A DNA stretch of 64,000 bases from Streptomyces umbrinus (lineage in GTDB: Bacteria; Actinomycetota; Actinomycetes; Streptomycetales; Streptomycetaceae), in NCBI RefSeq assembly GCF_030817415.1, contig NZ_JAUSZI010000002.1, positions 7,502,001 through 7,566,000 of the forward strand. Reading direction: 5' to 3'. Below, piece after piece: positions 1 to 9,589 of this stretch; the first letter of the stretch is position 1; the number at the start of each line of letters is the position of its first letter. The position numbers were made by a program, and so were the translations under genes. The notes below the pieces were generated by a model. It had not been told where the DNA came from. It searched no databases and saw only the letters and a program-made list of their open reading frames with translations.

Positions 1-689
1 CCGTGGACCGCGACGGCACCCGACTGGTGTCGTCCGAGACCGAGCCCTCCATACGCCGTTACGCCCGCGACGGCGGCATCCTCGACCGCCTCCCCGTACC
101 GGACGCGCTCAGGGTCGCCCCCGTGGGCCGGGCCACCTCGAACCAGACCTTCGAGGGCCTGACCTTCCTCCCCGGCCGCCACACCCTGCTGGCCGGCATG
201 GAGGGCTCCCTCGCGGGAGACACCACGGGCATCGTCCGCTTCCAGACCTGGGAGCGGCAGCGGGGCCACTTCGCCCTCGACGCGCAGTACGGCTACCGCA
301 CCGACACCGGTCTGAACGTCTCCGAGACCACGGCCACCCCCGACGGCCGCCTCCTCGTCCTGGAACGCGGCTTCACCGCGGGCGTCGGCAACACGGTCCG
401 GCTCTACCTGGCCGACCTGCGCCGCGCCACGGACACGTCCGGCATCGACACCCTGAGCGGCCAGAGCGGCGTACGCCTCGCCCGCAAGACCCTGCTCGCC
501 GACCTCGTGAACTGTCCTTCACTAGGCGCCCAGGCCAAGCAGCCCCAGCCCAACCCGCTCCTCGACAACATCGAGGGTCTCGCGGTCACGGGCGGCCGCC
601 ACGGCCGGCTGAACCTGCTTCTGGTCAGCGACGACAACCAGAACCCGGTCCAGATCACCCGCTTCTACTCCCTCCGGATCCGCCTCTGA
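1..689 (+). CDS. Phytase-like esterase, C-terminal part
   Basis: The gene runs in from outside the window; about 228 C-terminal residues are visible, read in frame from base 3. The pattern fits the 'esterase-like activity of phytase' family: a beta-propeller-like run containing NQTFEGLTF and, near the end, NIEGLAV followed by LLLVSDDNQNP and a final ITRFYSLRI. In this family such acidic and asparagine-rich loops lie at the metal-dependent active site, and the proteins are usually exported, but the signal peptide would be upstream and cannot be seen. The next gene, an ABC exporter, lies 130 bases downstream on the same strand and has its own ribosome site. Family assignment is from memory of the motif pattern; the substrate is unknown. 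Confidence 0.75.
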   Translation, partial: VDRDGTRLVSSETEPSIRRYARDGGILDRLPVPDALRVAPVGRATSNQTFEGLTFLPGRHTLLAGMEGSLAGDTTGIVRFQTWERQRGHFALDAQYGYRTDTGLNVSETTATPDGRLLVLERGFTAGVGNTVRLYLADLRRATDTSGIDTLSGQSGVRLARKTLLADLVNCPSLGAQAKQPQPNPLLDNIEGLAVTGGRHGRLNLLLVSDDNQNPVQITRFYSLRIRL

Positions 690-818
690 CGCTGCCCGGA
701 TCACCACCCCGACTACCGCCCCACTACTGCCCCGATTGTTGCGGAGGGATGAAATCCCCTCCCGTCCGCGTTGGTGCCTTCCGGACGATCAGAACGACTG
801 GACGGATGGAAGGCACTC

Positions 819-3800
819 GTGGCGACACAGCGGGGATGGGCACGACGGCTGGCCGGGTACGCCTGGCGGTACCCGAAGGACGTCGTGCTCGCGCTGGGCG
901 CCTCGCTCGGCGGCATGGCCGTCATGGCCCTGGTCCCGCTGGTCACCAAGGTGATCATCGACGACGTCGTCGGGGACCACACCCGGGGCATGGCCCCCTG
1001 GGCCGCAGCGCTCATCGGCGCCGGAGTCGTCGTCTACGTACTCACCTACATCCGCCGCTACTACGGCGGCCGCCTCGCGCTCGACGTCCAGCACGACCTG
1101 CGCACGGACATGTACGAGACGATCACCCGCCTCGACGGCCGTCGCCAGGACGAGCTGTCGACCGGCCAGGTCGTGGGCCGCGCGACCAGCGACCTCCAGC
1201 TCATCCAGGGACTGCTGTTCATGCTCCCGATGACGGTCGGGAACGTACTGCTCTTCCTGATCTCCCTCGTGATCATGGCCTGGCTGTCGCTGCCGCTCAC
1301 CCTGGTCGCCCTCGCCGTCGCCCCGGCCCTGTGGGTCATCGCCAAGCGCAGCCGCTCCAAGCTCCACCCCGCCACCTGGTACGCCCAGGCGCAGGCGGCC
1401 GCCGTTGCCGGTGTCGTGGACGGCGCGGTCAGCGGCGTACGCGTGGTCAAGGGCTTCGGCCAGGAGGACCAGGAGACCGGCAAGCTCCGCGAGATCGGCC
1501 GCAAGCTCTTCGCGGGCCGGCTGCGCACGATCCGGCTGAACTCCAGGTACACCCCGGCGCTCCAGGCGGTCCCGGCCCTCGGCCAGGTGGCCATGCTGGC
1601 TCTCGGCGGCTGGCTGGCGGTCAAGGGGCAGATCACCCTCGGCACCTTCGTGGCCTTCTCCGCCTACCTCGCCCAGCTGGTCGGACCCGTCCGCATGCTC
1701 GCGATGGTCCTCACGGTCGGCCAGCAGGCCCGGGCCGGCGCCGAGCGCGTCCTGGAGCTGATCGACACCCGGCCGTCGATCAAGGACGGCACGAAACCGC
1801 TGCCCGCCTACGCCCCCGCGACCGTCGAGTTCGACGACGTGTCCTTCGCCTACGAGGACAGCCGCCCGGTCCTGGACGGCCTCTCGTTCGAGATCCGCGC
1901 GGGCGAGACCCTCGCGGTCGTCGGCTCCTCCGGTTCCGGCAAGTCCACGGTCTCCCTCCTGCTGCCCCGCTTCTACGACGTGACCAGGGGCGCGGTCCTC
2001 ATCGGCGGCCACGACGTGCGCGAGCTGACCGTCGACTCGCTGCGGGCCGCGATCGGGCTCGTCCCCGAGGACTCCTTCCTCTTCTCCGACACCGTCCGCG
2101 CCAACATCGCGTACGGCCGTCCCGAGGCCACCCGGGAGGAGATCGAGAAGGCGGCCCGGGCCGCCCAGGCGGACCGCTTCATCGCCGCGCTGCCCGAGGG
2201 CTACGACACCAAGGTCGGCGAGCACGGCCTCACCCTCTCCGGCGGCCAGCGCCAGCGTGTGGCACTGGCCCGCGCGATCCTCACCGACCCCCGTCTGCTG
2301 GTCCTGGACGACGCGACCTCGGCCGTGGACGCCCGTGTGGAGCACGAGATCCACGAGGCCCTCAAGCAGGTCATGGCGGACCGCACCACGCTCCTCATCG
2401 CCCACCGCCGCTCCACCCTGAACCTCGCCGACCGCATCGCGGTCCTCGACGAGGGCCGCCTCGCCGACATCGGCACGCACCGCGAGCTGACGGAACGGTC
2501 ACCGCTCTACCGGCGCCTGCTCACCGACCCGGACGAGCTGGGCGGCGTCTCGCCCGGTCACGCCCGGCCGGCCTGTCCGCAGGAGGACACCTCCGTACGG
2601 GAGGAGCTGGACGCCGAGTTCGACGCCGAGCGGGGCGTCACCCCACACCTGTGGACGGGTGACCGCGAGCCCAAGGACACCGCCCTCGACGGATCGCCCG
2701 CGACCCCCGAACTCCTCGCCCAGGTCGACGCGCTGCCCCCGGCCACCGACATTCCCGAGATCGACGAGGCACGCGCGGTCACGCCGGAGGAGTCGTACGG
2801 CCTGAGGCGTCTGCTGCGCGGCTTCGGGCTCCCCCTCCTCGTGAGTCTCGGCCTGGTCGCCGTGGACGCGGGCATGGGTCTGCTCCTGCCGGTCCTGATC
2901 CGGCACGGCATCGACCAGGGCGTCTCCGAGGTCGCCCTCGGCGCCGTCTGGGCCGCGTCCGCCCTCGCCCTGGTGACCGTCGTCGTCCAGTGGGTGGCGC
3001 AGACCGGCGAGATCCGCATGACCGGACGCACGGGCGAACGCGTCCTGTACTCGCTGCGTCTGAAGATCTTCGCCCAGCTCCAGCGCCTCGGACTCGACTA
3101 CTACGAACGCGAGTTGACCGGCCGGATCATGACCCGGATGACGACGGACGTGGACGCGCTGTCCACGTTCCTCCAGACGGGCCTGGTCACGGCGTTCGTC
3201 TCGGTCGTCACCTTCTTCGGCATCATGGTCGCCCTGCTGGTGATCGACGTGGGTCTGGCAGTGGTCGTCTTCCTGACGCTGCCGCCGCTGATCATCGGTA
3301 CGTTCTTCTTCCGCAGGGCCAGCGTGAAGGCGTACGAACTCGCCCGTGAGCGCGTGTCCGTGGTGAACGCGGACCTCCAGGAGTCGGTGTCCGGGCTGCG
3401 GATCCTCCAGGCGTTCCGCCGCGAGGGCGCGGGCGGTGAGCGGTTCGCGGAGCGCAGCGACAGCTACCGCCAGGCGCGTATCCGCGGCCAGTGGCTCATC
3501 TCGATCTACTTCCCGTTCGTGCAGCTGCTGTCGGCGGTCGCGGCGGCAGCGGTCCTGATCGTGGGCGCGGGCCGGGTCGACGCGGGCACCCTCACCACGG
3601 GTGCGCTGGTGGCGTACCTCCTCTACATCGACCTGTTCTTCGCCCCCGTGCAGCAGCTCTCGCAGGTCTTCGACGGATACCAGCAGGCGACCGTCTCGCT
3701 CGGCCGGATCCAGGAACTGCTCCAGGAGCCCACGTCGACGAAGGCCGCCGACGAGCCGCTCGAAGTGCTGTCCCTGCGGGGCGAGATCGTCTTCGAGGAC

Positions 3801-4553
3801 GTGGACTTCGCGTACGGCTCCGCCGACGAAGCAGAAGAGGCCCTCAGCGAGGTCTCGTTGAGCATCCCGGCCGGGCAGACCGTCGCGTTCGTCGGCGAGA
3901 CGGGCGCCGGGAAGTCGACCCTCGTCAAGCTCGTGGCCCGCTTCTACGACCCGACCGGCGGCCGGGTCACGGTCGACGGCACCGATCTGCGCTCCCTCGA
4001 CATCACGTCGTACCGCCACCGTCTGGGCGTCGTCCCGCAGGAGGCGTACCTGTTCCTGGGCACGGTCCGGGACGCCATCGCGTACGGCCGTCCGGACGCG
4101 AGCGACGCCGAGGTGGAGGCGGCGGCCCGCACGGTCGGCGCGCACGACATGATCGCCACGCTGGACGGCGGCTACCTCCACGAGGTCGCCGAACGCGGCC
4201 GCAACCTCTCCGCCGGGCAACGGCAGCTGATCGCGCTGGCCCGCGCGGAACTCGTCGACCCGGACATCCTGCTCCTCGACGAGGCCACCGCCGCCCTCGA
4301 CCTGGCCACCGAGGCCCAGGTCAACCAGGCCACCGACCGCATCGCGGGCCGCCGCACCACACTGGTGGTCGCCCACCGCCTGACCACGGCCGCCCGCGCG
4401 GACCGCGTCGTGGTCGTGGCCGACGGCCGCGTCGCGGAGGACGGCACACACGACGAACTGCTCGCACGGGGCGGCCGGTACGCGGAGCTGTGGCGGACGT
4501 TCGTGGGGGAGCCCGACCAGGACGAGGTCGCGACCGTCAGTACGTCGAAGTGA
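819..4553 (+). CDS. Fused heterodimer-type ABC exporter, 1244 aa
   Basis: A single polypeptide with two exporter halves: membrane domain (about residues 20-320), ATPase domain, a linker, a second membrane domain (about 690-970) and a second ATPase domain. The first ATPase has Walker A GSSGSGKST near residue 367, signature LSGGQ near 473 and Walker B ending VLDDATS. The second has GETGAGKST near 1024, LSAGQ near 1130 and LLLDEATA. Asp replaces the catalytic Glu in the first half, as is typical of one degenerate ATP site in heterodimeric exporters. It should sit in the cytoplasmic membrane and export a lipid, drug or peptide; the substrate cannot be told. The GTG at 819 was chosen because GGAAGG lies 5-6 bases upstream and the reading frame before it does not look like coding sequence. 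Confidence 0.92.
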   Translation: MATQRGWARRLAGYAWRYPKDVVLALGASLGGMAVMALVPLVTKVIIDDVVGDHTRGMAPWAAALIGAGVVVYVLTYIRRYYGGRLALDVQHDLRTDMYETITRLDGRRQDELSTGQVVGRATSDLQLIQGLLFMLPMTVGNVLLFLISLVIMAWLSLPLTLVALAVAPALWVIAKRSRSKLHPATWYAQAQAAAVAGVVDGAVSGVRVVKGFGQEDQETGKLREIGRKLFAGRLRTIRLNSRYTPALQAVPALGQVAMLALGGWLAVKGQITLGTFVAFSAYLAQLVGPVRMLAMVLTVGQQARAGAERVLELIDTRPSIKDGTKPLPAYAPATVEFDDVSFAYEDSRPVLDGLSFEIRAGETLAVVGSSGSGKSTVSLLLPRFYDVTRGAVLIGGHDVRELTVDSLRAAIGLVPEDSFLFSDTVRANIAYGRPEATREEIEKAARAAQADRFIAALPEGYDTKVGEHGLTLSGGQRQRVALARAILTDPRLLVLDDATSAVDARVEHEIHEALKQVMADRTTLLIAHRRSTLNLADRIAVLDEGRLADIGTHRELTERSPLYRRLLTDPDELGGVSPGHARPACPQEDTSVREELDAEFDAERGVTPHLWTGDREPKDTALDGSPATPELLAQVDALPPATDIPEIDEARAVTPEESYGLRRLLRGFGLPLLVSLGLVAVDAGMGLLLPVLIRHGIDQGVSEVALGAVWAASALALVTVVVQWVAQTGEIRMTGRTGERVLYSLRLKIFAQLQRLGLDYYERELTGRIMTRMTTDVDALSTFLQTGLVTAFVSVVTFFGIMVALLVIDVGLAVVVFLTLPPLIIGTFFFRRASVKAYELARERVSVVNADLQESVSGLRILQAFRREGAGGERFAERSDSYRQARIRGQWLISIYFPFVQLLSAVAAAAVLIVGAGRVDAGTLTTGALVAYLLYIDLFFAPVQQLSQVFDGYQQATVSLGRIQELLQEPTSTKAADEPLEVLSLRGEIVFEDVDFAYGSADEAEEALSEVSLSIPAGQTVAFVGETGAGKSTLVKLVARFYDPTGGRVTVDGTDLRSLDITSYRHRLGVVPQEAYLFLGTVRDAIAYGRPDASDAEVEAAARTVGAHDMIATLDGGYLHEVAERGRNLSAGQRQLIALARAELVDPDILLLDEATAALDLATEAQVNQATDRIAGRRTTLVVAHRLTTAARADRVVVVADGRVAEDGTHDELLARGGRYAELWRTFVGEPDQDEVATVSTSK

Positions 4554-4559
4554 CGCAGT

Positions 4560-4599
4560 AGCCCCTTCCGCTGTCCCTCTCCGCGGGCGCGGAAGGGCT
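4560..4599 (+). terminator. Hairpin terminator after the ABC exporter
   Basis: An inverted repeat of about 11 bp (AGCCCCTTCCGC with GCGGAAGGGCT, one bulged C) starts 7 bases after the exporter stop codon. There is no U-tract, which is usual for actinobacterial terminators. Confidence 0.6.
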
Positions 4600-4687
4600 C
4601 CGTCGGCCGGACGACGCAACCATCCGCCGTACGTCATGCGTCCGTACATCAGTACGCCGATTGCTGCGGGCCGTGGAAGGGACACCA

Positions 4688-5080
4688 GTGGACATGGGCG
4701 TGATACGCCGACGTCTGGCGCTCGGCACCGCTCTGGTGACCGCGTCGGGGCTGCTGGCGCTCGCGGGCCCCGGCGTGGGCGAGGCGTCGGCGGCGAGCCC
4801 GTGCCCCGGCCGGAAGGTGCGCACGGTGACCTTCTCCACCGGGTACGTGCAGGTCTACAAGAAGCGCGGCTACGTCTGCGCGGTGACCCGTCCCAAGAAG
4901 GTGGGCGCCCGCAAGTACATGATGGTGAGCGTGCGGGCGTGGGGGAACCAGGCGGTCCCCAACGACGGGATGTTCAAGAGGTACGCGGGCCCGGTGAAGG
5001 TGCACGCCGGCAACCGCTGCGTGTGGATCAAGGGCGCCGTCGGCTCGGGCTCGGTGAGCACGGGCTGGATTCTCTGCTGA
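4688..5080 (+). CDS. Small secreted cysteine-containing protein, 130 aa
   Basis: Not a family I recognise. The GTG at 4688 has GGAAGG seven bases upstream. The first ~37 residues form a signal peptide: a basic start (IRRRLALG), a hydrophobic core and an alanine-rich cleavage region (GEASAAS). The mature protein is about 95 residues, basic, with four cysteines (one near its start, a pair flanking the middle and one as the last residue of GWILC), so probably two disulfides. It is likely secreted and folded outside the cell. It stands alone: the exporter upstream is closed by a terminator and the peptidase downstream has a 144-base gap with its own upstream region. Function unknown. Confidence 0.75.
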   Translation: MDMGVIRRRLALGTALVTASGLLALAGPGVGEASAASPCPGRKVRTVTFSTGYVQVYKKRGYVCAVTRPKKVGARKYMMVSVRAWGNQAVPNDGMFKRYAGPVKVHAGNRCVWIKGAVGSGSVSTGWILC

Positions 5081-5224
5081 CCGGATTCTCCGCCGAGCGG
5101 ACTCTCCCGGCCGAGTTGCGCGATCTTCGTACCATCCTGTCCGTAATGCACCCAACATCCCCTGGTGCGACAGCAGTTGCTCCGCTAGGTTCCGGCGGAC
5201 ATCTGCGTATTCAGGGGAGAACGC

Positions 5225-6673
5225 ATGCGCAAGACGCTCAGATGGCTGTTGTCGCTCGTGGTGCTGATAGGCACCGTGAGCACGGCCGGGGCGGCCACCG
5301 CCGCCCAGCCGGACGCCACCGGCACGAAGGTCGTCACCGACGACGCCGCGGACATCAAGGACCGGCTCCTCGCGATCCCGGGCATGAGCCTGATCGAGGA
5401 GAAGCCCTACACGGGCTACCGCTTCTTCGTCCTCAACTACACCCAGCCCGTCGACCACCGGAAGCCGTCCAAGGGCACCTTCCAGCAGCGGATCACCGTG
5501 CTGCACAAGGACACGGCCCGCCCGACGGTCTTCTACACCGGCGGCTACAACGTCTCCACGACCCCGAGTCGCCGCGAGCCGACCCAGATCGTGGACGGCA
5601 ACCAGGTCTCGATGGAGTACCGCTACTTCACTCCGTCCCGGCCCGCGCCGGCCGACTGGACCAAGCTGGACATCTGGCAGGCCGCCAGCGACCAGCACCG
5701 CATCTTCAAGGCCCTCAAGCCGATCTACGACAAGAAGTGGGTCTCCACCGGCGGCTCGAAGGGCGGCATGACCGCCACCTACTTCGAGCGCTTCTACCCG
5801 CGTGACATGGACGGCGTCGTCGCGTACGTCGCCCCCAACGACGTGGTGAACAAGGAGGACTCGGCGTACGACCGGTTCTTCGCGAAGGTCGGCACCAAGG
5901 AGTGCCGCACCCGGCTGAACGCGGTGCAGCGCGAGGCACTCGTCCGCCGTACTGCACTGGAGAAGAAGTACAAGGAGGTGGCCGCCGCCGAGGGCTACAC
6001 CTTCAACACCGTCGGCAGCCTGGACAAGGCCTACGAGGCGGTCGTCCTCGACTACGTCTGGGGCTTCTGGCAGTACAGCACCCTCGCCGACTGCGAGTCG
6101 ATCCCGGCGGACGCGAAGAACGCGACCGACGAGGAGATCTGGACGTCGGTCGACACGATCTCCGGCTTCTCCTTCTACACGGACCAGGGCCTGGAGCCGT
6201 ACACGCCGTACTACTACCAGGCGGGTACGCAGCTCGGCGCGCCGACCATCGGCTTCCCGCACATCGAGAAGAAGCTGATCCGGTACGGCTACCAGCCGCC
6301 GCGGAACTTCGTGCCGCGCGACATCTCCATGAAGTTCCAGCCCGGCGCCATGCACGACGTCGACGCCTGGGTGAAGCGCAACGCGAACCAGATGCTGTTC
6401 GTGTACGGCCAGAACGACCCGTGGGGCGCCGAGCCGTTCCACCTCGGGAAGGGCGCGCGTGACTCGTACGTCTTCACGGCCCCCGGCATGAACCACGGCG
6501 CCAACGTCGCGGGTCTCGTCGCCGACCAGAAGGCCCTCGCCACGGCCCGGATCCTGGAGTGGGCGGGCGTCGCCTCCGCCGCGGTCCAGGCGAACCCGGA
6601 CAAGGCGAAGCCGCTGGCCAAGTACGACTCGAAGCTCGACAAGCGCAAGGCGGAGCGTCAGCTCAGGCCGTAA
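5225..6673 (+). CDS. Secreted prolyl tri/tetrapeptidyl aminopeptidase (S28/S37 type)
   Basis: An exported serine peptidase of 482 residues, related to the PS-10 / prolyl tripeptidyl aminopeptidases of Streptomyces, which remove tripeptides from the N-terminus of peptides outside the cell. The start has a clear Sec signal (MRKTLRWLLSLVVLIG then an AxA-like site near residue 25). The nucleophile motif GGSKGG lies near residue 176; an Asp in the NDPWGA region and the His in GMNHGA near residue 420 complete a plausible triad. The length fits the family. It has a 144-base upstream gap and stands alone. A strong hairpin (6718-6736) separates it from the convergent lipoprotein gene. Confidence 0.88.
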   Translation: MRKTLRWLLSLVVLIGTVSTAGAATAAQPDATGTKVVTDDAADIKDRLLAIPGMSLIEEKPYTGYRFFVLNYTQPVDHRKPSKGTFQQRITVLHKDTARPTVFYTGGYNVSTTPSRREPTQIVDGNQVSMEYRYFTPSRPAPADWTKLDIWQAASDQHRIFKALKPIYDKKWVSTGGSKGGMTATYFERFYPRDMDGVVAYVAPNDVVNKEDSAYDRFFAKVGTKECRTRLNAVQREALVRRTALEKKYKEVAAAEGYTFNTVGSLDKAYEAVVLDYVWGFWQYSTLADCESIPADAKNATDEEIWTSVDTISGFSFYTDQGLEPYTPYYYQAGTQLGAPTIGFPHIEKKLIRYGYQPPRNFVPRDISMKFQPGAMHDVDAWVKRNANQMLFVYGQNDPWGAEPFHLGKGARDSYVFTAPGMNHGANVAGLVADQKALATARILEWAGVASAAVQANPDKAKPLAKYDSKLDKRKAERQLRP

Positions 6674-6717
6674 CCGGCCGACGCCGCAATCGCTTTGCCG
6701 CGCCCGTTCGGTGGAGT

Positions 6718-6736
6718 CCCCGGGGAAACCCCGGGG
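6718..6736. terminator. Bidirectional hairpin between convergent genes
   Basis: CCCCGGGG-AAA-CCCCGGGG, a stem-loop lying exactly between the aminopeptidase (plus strand) and the lipoprotein gene (minus strand), so it can serve both. Confidence 0.6.
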
Positions 6737-7378
6737 CTACACCGGGCGGGCGCAGCCCACCGGCTTCGGCCCGCCCAGCTGGACGTACAGCGCCGTCGAG
6801 GGCGGGCAGCCGGTGCGCTTCTCCACCGCCGCGGTCACCTTGAACTCCGGCGCCTTCTTGCCCGTGCTGTCGCACGACGTCTCACGGACCTCGCCCTCGC
6901 CCGCGCTGTAGACACAGTCGCCCACGATGGTGCGGGGGCCACCGCCGCCGCCCGGGTCGCCCGGATGCGGGGCCTCAAGATTGCGCATACAGGCGTAGCC
7001 CTGCGGGACCGCGCCGTCGCCGTCCTCGTCGGCCGAGGGCTTCTGTTCGCTGATGTGCAGTACGAAGTCCGTGGTGGCGGGGCAGGGCGGCCCCTCGCCG
7101 ACTTTCCCGTCGTGCCGCGCGACCACCCGGGCCGCCGCCTTCTCGCTGGTGCACGGCACCTCGGTGAACGACTCGCGCCCGAACGAACTGCACTCGTCGA
7201 TCGCGAGGAACACCACCCCGTATCCCGAGGCCCGCGTCGGAGCCGGAGTCGCCTCGTCCAGCCTGCGCTCCTCGGTCCCGGACGACTGCTGGCATCCCGT
7301 GAGCGTCGCCGCCACCAGTATCAGCAGCCCGCACACCATCCCCGTACGACGTGCTCCCACGCCCCGTCCATCGCGCAT
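6737..7378 (-). CDS. Lipoprotein of unknown function, 213 aa
   Basis: A lipoprotein signal ends in the lipobox LTGC at about residue 29, so the mature protein should be lipid-anchored outside the membrane. The rest is low-complexity and cysteine-rich (about eight further Cys in the mature part, e.g. EVPCTSEKA, YACMRN, GDCVYS, TGCPPS), suggesting several disulfides. The alternating Cys-rich segments resemble the two-repeat 'DUF4333/septum-formation-like' lipoproteins of actinomycetes, but I cannot assign a family with confidence. The ATG at 7378 is preceded by GGGGGAG. It is convergent with the aminopeptidase gene and separated from the GH3 gene behind it by 153 bases. Confidence 0.7.
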   Translation of the reverse strand: MRDGRGVGARRTGMVCGLLILVAATLTGCQQSSGTEERRLDEATPAPTRASGYGVVFLAIDECSSFGRESFTEVPCTSEKAAARVVARHDGKVGEGPPCPATTDFVLHISEQKPSADEDGDGAVPQGYACMRNLEAPHPGDPGGGGGPRTIVGDCVYSAGEGEVRETSCDSTGKKAPEFKVTAAVEKRTGCPPSTALYVQLGGPKPVGCARPV

Positions 7379-7531
7379 GGCACTCCCCCCGATCCCCCCG
7401 CCCAGCGTGACCCGTCGTGGCGGGCCCCGCCAGGCGTACGGGGTGCTTTGCGTCAGTTGGGGTCGGTGCGCCGGGTGTGCGGCGTAGGTCCCGTACGCCA
7501 GGCCCAGTAGGCCGGGCCCGGTACGTCGGGG

Positions 7532-9346
7532 CTAGTACCTCAGACCGTGCCCGACGGGGTACAGCACCTCCGTCGGCTTGTCCGCCTTCTGCACCGGCAC
7601 AGGCAGTTCGCCCACCGGGTCGGCACGCCCCGCGAGCACGCGCACGGCGGCGCGCAGCTCGACGTCCGTCCAGGAGTACGCCGCCAAGTAGGCCTTGACA
7701 TCGGGCAGTTGGGCCACGTCGTACGGATTGCGGATGGCGAGCGCGACCACCGGCCGACCCGTGGCGAGCAACTGGTTCACGAGCGTCCGCTGAGTGGAGG
7801 CGGCGGTGACGTTGTACGTCCCCACGAGCACCGCGTCCACGCCCTGGGCCGCCGCGACGGCTTTCGCAATGGTCGCGTCGGTGGGGGCCGTGCCCGTGGA
7901 GAGAACAGTCGCCGTGAAGCCCAGCTCGGTCAGCGCGGCGCCGAGCACGGTCGTGGGCGGCCCGGTGGTCCCGGACGGCGAGGCGGGATCGGCCCCGACG
8001 ACAAGAACGGTCCGATGCGTACGACGCGAAAGCGGCAGCAGCCCACCGGAGTTGACGAGAAGAGTCGTGGTCCGCTCGGCAATGCGATCAGCGGCCTTGA
8101 GATGCGACGAGATCCCCACGACCCGGTCCACCCCGCGCCGAGTGACATACGGATCCTTGATCAGCCCCAGCTTGGCCTTCAGCCGCAGCACCCGCAGGAT
8201 CGATTCGTCGAGGCGCGCCTCCGTCAGCTCGCCCCCGCGGACGGCCTGGAGGACCGCGTTCCAGGCGACGTCCAGCTTCGGCGGATTGAGGAGCTGGTCG
8301 ACACCGGCCTTGAGCGCGAGCACGGGCACCCGGTCGTCCCCGTACTTGGTCCGGACACCCTCCATGCCCAGCGAGTCCGTCACCACGACCCCGTCGTAGC
8401 CGAGCCGCTCGCGCAGGATGCCGGTGAGGATGGGCCGGGAGAGGGTCGCCGGGTCGCCGGACGGATCGAGCGCCGGAACCATGATGTGCGCGGTCATGAT
8501 CGAGTCGATCCCGGCGGCGATCGCGGCGCGGAACGGCGGAGCGTCGAGCTCGGCCCACTGCGCCTCGGTGTGCTCGATGACCGGGAAGCCGTAGTGACTG
8601 TCGGTCTCGGTGTCCCCGTGCCCCGGGAAGTGCTTGGACGTGGCGGCGACCCCGGCGCTCTGGTACCCCTTCACCTGCGCGGCGACCATCCCCGCCACCG
8701 CCTGCGGATCGGCACCGAAGGACCGTACGCCGATGACCGGGTTGGCCGGGTTGACGTTCACGTCGGCGACCGGCGCGTAGTCCTGCCGGACGCCCATCGC
8801 GCGCAGTTCGGCACCGCCGATCCGCCCCGCCGTACGGGCGTCCGTGCGCGAGCCGCCGGCCCCGAGGGCCATGGCACCCGGGAAGAGCGTGGCGGGCTTG
8901 CCCACGCGGGCGACGATGCCGTGCTCCTGGTCGGTGGAGATGAGCACGGGCAGCCCGCGGGGCTGTGCCAGCGCGGCCTTCTGGATGCCGTTGCTCAGGT
9001 CCGCGATCTGGTGCGGGTCACGGGTGTTGTGCGCCCACCCGAAGTAGATGATCCCGCCGACCCGGTACTTCGCGATCAGCTCGGCGGCATCGCGTACGCC
9101 GATCTCCTTGAGGTTGGCGTCGATGTCGGCCTGGTCGGGCGCGGTCGCCGAGTGCCCGTACACCCGCATCACGAAGAGCTGCCCGACCTTCTCTTCGAGC
9201 GTCATACGGGAGATCAGGGCCCGGAGCCTCTTGTCGTCGTGCCTGGCGGTGTCGTCGTCCTCGGCCAGCGCCGGACCGCCGCCGACGGCGACAACCGCCG
9301 CCGCGCCCGCGGTCGCCGCGAGCAGCGTACGTCTGGAGGTGTGCAC
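7532..9346 (-). CDS. Twin-arginine exported GH3 beta-N-acetylhexosaminidase
   Basis: A glycoside hydrolase family 3 enzyme of 604 residues. The N-terminus carries a twin-arginine signal (SRRTLLAATAGAAA), so it is exported folded. The NagZ-type motif KHFPGHGDTETDSH lies at about residues 238-251; its Asp-His pair is the acid/base dyad that separates beta-N-acetylglucosaminidases from ordinary GH3 beta-glucosidases. The nucleophile Asp is in VVVTDSLGM near 324. A C-terminal GH3 domain follows. It probably releases GlcNAc from chitin or peptidoglycan fragments outside the cell. The GTG at 9346 was chosen over an ATG 72 bases upstream because AAGGAG lies six bases before it and the signal peptide starts there. 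The upstream gap (9347-9589) holds several AT-rich palindromes (GGATATCC, GGAAACTTCC) that may be its control region. Confidence 0.9.
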   Translation of the reverse strand: MHTSRRTLLAATAGAAAVVAVGGGPALAEDDDTARHDDKRLRALISRMTLEEKVGQLFVMRVYGHSATAPDQADIDANLKEIGVRDAAELIAKYRVGGIIYFGWAHNTRDPHQIADLSNGIQKAALAQPRGLPVLISTDQEHGIVARVGKPATLFPGAMALGAGGSRTDARTAGRIGGAELRAMGVRQDYAPVADVNVNPANPVIGVRSFGADPQAVAGMVAAQVKGYQSAGVAATSKHFPGHGDTETDSHYGFPVIEHTEAQWAELDAPPFRAAIAAGIDSIMTAHIMVPALDPSGDPATLSRPILTGILRERLGYDGVVVTDSLGMEGVRTKYGDDRVPVLALKAGVDQLLNPPKLDVAWNAVLQAVRGGELTEARLDESILRVLRLKAKLGLIKDPYVTRRGVDRVVGISSHLKAADRIAERTTTLLVNSGGLLPLSRRTHRTVLVVGADPASPSGTTGPPTTVLGAALTELGFTATVLSTGTAPTDATIAKAVAAAQGVDAVLVGTYNVTAASTQRTLVNQLLATGRPVVALAIRNPYDVAQLPDVKAYLAAYSWTDVELRAAVRVLAGRADPVGELPVPVQKADKPTEVLYPVGHGLRY

Positions 9347-9589
9347 GTGCGCTCCTTCCGGAGAGGGCCCGAAGGGCCCGTGGAGGGGCGAGTATGAAGG
9401 AAACTTCCAAGGAGTCACGGATATCCGGGAAATTTCTGCCAGTCAATAGCACGGGCAGCCGACACGGCGGATACACCCCGCCCGAGCCCTTCCGGAGAGG
9501 GTGCCCTGGGCCGATCGCCGTACGCTTGAACGGGCGGCAGACGAAGGGCAGACGAGCGGCAGAAGACCGGCAGACGAGGGGACGATGCC

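Noticed and set aside
749..2662. Long arginine/proline/glycine-rich open frames overlapping the ABC exporter and many other genes
   Set aside because: They are out-of-frame shadows that arise in very GC-rich coding DNA; the true genes have recognisable domains, ribosome sites and proper start contexts.
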